This document shows, piece after piece, positions 61,604 through 64,000 of a stretch of 64,000 nucleotides of DNA (its first letter is position 1; each line of letters opens with the position of its first letter). The stretch is from Bdellovibrionales bacterium (GTDB lineage: Bacteria > Bdellovibrionota > Bacteriovoracia > Bacteriovoracales > Bacteriovoracaceae), in NCBI GenBank assembly GCA_018646675.1, contig JABGUH010000037.1, positions 56,626 through 120,625 on the forward strand. The letters are read 5' to 3'. The translations under genes were made by a program, and so were the position numbers. A model generated the notes under the pieces. That model was not told the origin of the DNA and did no database searches. It saw only the letters and a program-made list of their open reading frames with translations.

Positions 61604-62387
61604 CTCGACAGTGAAACCGCTAAAACGTTCTCAGTTTATCAAAGATTTAAATCAGCTGCTCACTCCAGAAGAGTTTGAAGATTATGGGCCCAATGGTCTA
61701 CAGGTGGAGGGGGCCGAAGAGATAAAAAATATCAATTTTGCCGTCTCGGCCACCCGCCAATCCATCGAACAAGCAGTGGCAAATGGTGCTGACACTCTAA
61801 TTGTACACCACGGGCTCTTTTGGAAATTCCAACAAGGCAAAACTTTAACTGGCACCTTTGCCAGACGTATTTTTCCCTTAATCAAAAACAAGATCAACCT
61901 GATTGCTTTCCATCTGCCGCTAGATGCTAATTTAGAAGTTGGTAACGCTGCAATTATTGCCAAGAGATTAGAGCTAAAAGGAGTTACTCCCTTTGGAGAT
62001 CACAAAGGGCATAGTATTGGAGTTAAAGGTTACTTCGATCCTCCACTAATCCCCTCCTGCTTAGAAGAGAAGTTACGCAAAGTTCTACAACATCCAATTA
62101 TTCACGCCCAAGCATCTACCCCTACTATCTCCTCTCTCGGAATTATTACCGGTGGTGCCAGCTCTCGCTGGTGCAGTGCCATCACTGAGGAGATTGATAG
62201 CTACTTAACTGGCGAGATTAGCGAGCATGACTGGCATGAGAGCCAGGAAGCCAATATTCACATGTTTGCTGGCGGCCACAATGCGACCGAGAGCTTAGGT
62301 ATTCAGGCACTAATGCGTTGGGTACAAGATCACAATGAGCAGCACGGCCTGCGCTGTAGTTATATTCCGTCGAATAATCCGGCGTAG
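61593..62387 (+). CDS. NIF3-like dinuclear metal hydrolase-family protein
   Basis: The 264-residue protein is a member of the NIF3/YbgI family (annotated as GTP cyclohydrolase I type 2). Metal ligands are visible in DTLIVHHGLFW (two His near 70), HLPLDAN (His/Asp near 110) and GGHNATES (His/Glu near 230); GPNGLQVEG near the N-terminus is diagnostic. The biochemical role is not settled. I start at the ATG overlapping the TPR gene (MASSS), because an upstream ATG lies deep in that gene. It is followed by a shortened copy of the dispersed repeat. Confidence 0.9.
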   Translation: MASSSTVKPLKRSQFIKDLNQLLTPEEFEDYGPNGLQVEGAEEIKNINFAVSATRQSIEQAVANGADTLIVHHGLFWKFQQGKTLTGTFARRIFPLIKNKINLIAFHLPLDANLEVGNAAIIAKRLELKGVTPFGDHKGHSIGVKGYFDPPLIPSCLEEKLRKVLQHPIIHAQASTPTISSLGIITGGASSRWCSAITEEIDSYLTGEISEHDWHESQEANIHMFAGGHNATESLGIQALMRWVQDHNEQHGLRCSYIPSNNPA

Positions 62388-62392
62388 ATTCA

Positions 62393-62441
62393 GCTAATTC
62401 CCGTTTGTCTCCCTCGCATCATGCTAAATTAATCCGCTCCT
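62393..62441. repeat. Dispersed intergenic repeat, copy C (internally deleted)
   Basis: It carries TTCCCGTTTGTCTCCCTCGC through GCATC (62398-62420), followed directly by ATGCTAAATTAATCCGCTCC (62421-62440). Compared with copies A and B the middle ~48 bases, including the GC-rich double hairpin, are missing, with the join at GCATC, which occurs on both sides of the missing part. It sits just after the NIF3 gene. Confidence 0.8.
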
Positions 62442-62649
62442 GATGATTACTCTACCTACCCGACTCTTTCACTTTTATTATTTTACTACTTACTGCAATG
62501 AGGCGAGCAGTTATCATCTTTATCAACCTAAACCAAGCTCCATCTGGCAAGCATGGCCCGCGGTTCGGCATTTATTACCCATTTCCTAGTGATCGGAGTT
62601 AATAGACAATTATTAGTAACACAAACCTAGATAAAAAGAGGGTGAGAAA

Positions 62650-63225
62650 ATGAATAGCAGCAGCAGTAGTAGCAAACTTTCAGATTTTATAACGAATCCA
62701 GATATAACTAATTTAATGGCTCAAGGAACAATTAACTCTGGCACCCTAACAGCTGGATCAGGTAGTGATGTCGGATTTACGGGCTCAATCACTGCAACCA
62801 AAGTTTGGAACGCTGTCTGGAATGACATTGCCGACTTTCAACTACTTCTAGGAGAGCTTGACTACGGCAAATGTTATGTCGATACCGCAGATGGTGCGAA
62901 GATATGTAGTGAAAGATGTCAGATGGGTGTAATTGGCATCGCTTCAGATACTTTCGGTTATGGGGTTGGTACAAGAGAAGATCAACGACAAGTTCCAATT
63001 GGAGTTTGTGGTTGGGTCTTAGCCTACCTTGATAAAGAGTATACGTGCGGCACTCCCCTAACCAATGATGAGAATGGAAATCTAACTGAGATGACGCTAG
63101 AAGAGAAGCGAGACTATCCAGAACGGATAGTCGCACTCTACAAAAAACCTGAGTACGATAAGTCATTTGGGCCTGAAGACAATAAAATTGAAGTCAAAGG
63201 GCGACACTGGGTTAAAATTAAGTAG
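62650..63225 (+). CDS. Peptidase G2-like (tail-fibre autoproteolysis) domain protein
   Basis: The 191-residue protein has a low-complexity Ser/Gly/Thr start and a domain (~48-170) of the peptidase G2 type found in self-cleaving tail-fibre ends: KVWNAVWNDIADFQLLLGEL, then VIGIASDTFGYGVG, VPIGVCGWVLAYL and PERIVALYKKP. In phage proteins this region cuts a trimeric fibre. There is no export signal. It faces a truncated fibre-like gene ending 106 bases away. The domain call is from pattern and the function is inferred. Confidence 0.6.
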   Translation: MNSSSSSSKLSDFITNPDITNLMAQGTINSGTLTAGSGSDVGFTGSITATKVWNAVWNDIADFQLLLGELDYGKCYVDTADGAKICSERCQMGVIGIASDTFGYGVGTREDQRQVPIGVCGWVLAYLDKEYTCGTPLTNDENGNLTEMTLEEKRDYPERIVALYKKPEYDKSFGPEDNKIEVKGRHWVKIK

Positions 63226-63331
63226 TCTTAACCATTATCATTTTTTGCTAGTTATGATGGTGCATCTATAGTTGTATCTATTGGGGGCACTACTACTTAC
63301 TGCACAAGATAAAAAACAAGCTGGCCACTAT

Positions 63332-64000
63332 TTAATAAATGACCCAACCGATAGTGGTCCCTGTGTAGATAAGCTTAAACGCTCGATTTAGATCTAATGT
63401 CATATCCTCAGCATATCCACTAATTTTTTTCCCATTGCAAAGAATAGAGCTAGAATTGGTCTTCCAATCACCAGATGGTGAGATCCTAATCTCGTCACCT
63501 TGAACTGGTGCAACAGGAAGGCGAACCATTGCCCCCACACCGACAATAACATGCTCTCCTGCCTTTGCAATATAATTTGTACTATCTTCCACGATAGCAA
63601 TTTTCTGACCGGTGATTGCACCTGTAGCAGCATCTTCAAAGGTGATATCCCCTACTACATGAAGTGTCGTCTGTGGATCGTCAGTCCCAATCCCTACATC
63701 ACCGCCATTGTAAAAAGCGTTGGTTCCACTATCATAAAAAGCACCTATTCCCTCTCCCGTAGGCCAGGAGGTACGACAAACTCCATTAATACAAAGTGTA
63801 TTTCCGACCGGGCCTACATCTAAAGTTCCGGCCGGTGTCGAGGTACCAAAACCGACATTACCACCATCGGCGATAGTCATGCCATTACCACTGTCATCAG
63901 TTAACTGTAGACCTCCTGAACCTGAAGCTCGTAGCGTGTTAACTGGAAAGGAGTCGAAGGCATTTTGGGGATCATTAATAGCAATAGCGGCCCACTTTCC
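63332..64000 (-). CDS. Tail-fibre-like repeat protein (truncated at window edge)
   Basis: The reading frame is open to the end of the window (222 residues seen), so the N-terminus lies beyond 64000; an internal ATG at 63880 is not the likely start. The sequence has Gly/Asp-rich beta repeats typical of fibre or adhesin shafts: GNVGFGTSTPAGTLDVG, GGDVGIGTDDPQTTLHVVGD. The C-terminal ~80 residues (KIAIVEDSTNYIAKAGEHVIVG...) form a separate domain. Its function, by analogy, is a surface or contractile-tail fibre. Confidence 0.75.
   Translation of the reverse strand, partial: GKWAAIAINDPQNAFDSFPVNTLRASGSGGLQLTDDSGNGMTIADGGNVGFGTSTPAGTLDVGPVGNTLCINGVCRTSWPTGEGIGAFYDSGTNAFYNGGDVGIGTDDPQTTLHVVGDITFEDAATGAITGQKIAIVEDSTNYIAKAGEHVIVGVGAMVRLPVAPVQGDEIRISPSGDWKTNSSSILCNGKKISGYAEDMTLDLNRAFKLIYTGTTIGWVIY

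Overview
The window is chromosomal DNA from a Gram-negative bacterium. It encodes outer-membrane and periplasmic proteins, lipoproteins, PilZ and HD-GYP c-di-GMP proteins, many two-component proteins, and single-copy housekeeping genes (glnS, gshA, selD, mnmH, a heme biosynthesis cluster). By eye the base composition is moderately AT-rich. The dense signalling content, many exported proteins of unknown function and a compact all-in-one heme cluster suggest a deltaproteobacterial or Bdellovibrionota-like lineage. That placement is inference; there is no rRNA here to settle it.

Layout. 0-5.3 kb: a lysine-rich coiled-coil protein, a small XRE regulator, a three-gene NO/O2-type operon (hemerythrin, DUF2249, NnrS-like), then a CheD-receiver fusion, a small membrane protein, a diiron ODP-type sensor and a small partner. 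5.5-6.0 kb: a BrnT/BrnA toxin-antitoxin pair behind a 16-bp palindrome. 6.2-17.5 kb: an FG-GAP protein, a DUF374 acyltransferase, an EF-G-like GTPase, the selenium pair selD-mnmH, a large HExxH outer-membrane protein, an orphan lipoyl protein and Lpd. 17.6-19.9 kb: a DEDDh exonuclease with a WYL-like tail, lysine 2,3-aminomutase and tRNA-Gly(GCC). 20.1-30.1 kb: heme cluster (hemG, two hemN-type genes, hemE, hemL, hemCD fusion, hemB, hemH) covering ALA to heme except hemA. 30.3-43.7 kb: a signalling cascade with a 1771-residue kinase and a set of unfamiliar membrane/coiled-coil proteins, including a membrane-tethered cyclophilin. 43.8-46.4 kb: receiver / HD-GYP / GAF-kinase operon. 46.4-47.6 kb: an island of two convergent four-helix-bundle (S23/IVS-type) genes bounded by near-identical copies of a structured intergenic repeat; a shortened copy lies at 62.4 kb. 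47.7-50.9 kb: exported peptidoglycan-type enzymes. 50.9-62.4 kb: glnS, an exported alpha/beta hydrolase, a receiver-PilZ-PilZ-gshA operon, a Rossmann-domain histidine kinase with a MATE exporter, FlaG-like and TPR proteins, and a NIF3 protein. 62.6-64 kb: a peptidase-G2-like protein facing a truncated tail-fibre-like protein.

Recurring themes are redox/oxygen sensing (hemerythrin, ODP, Cys-motif kinase, Rossmann kinase, gshA with PilZ), c-di-GMP signalling and tight packing. Of the ten convergent gene pairs, six overlap at their 3' ends. The least-explained features are the repeat-bounded four-helix-bundle island, the CheD-receiver/ODP locus, the Rossmann kinase and the membrane cyclophilin.
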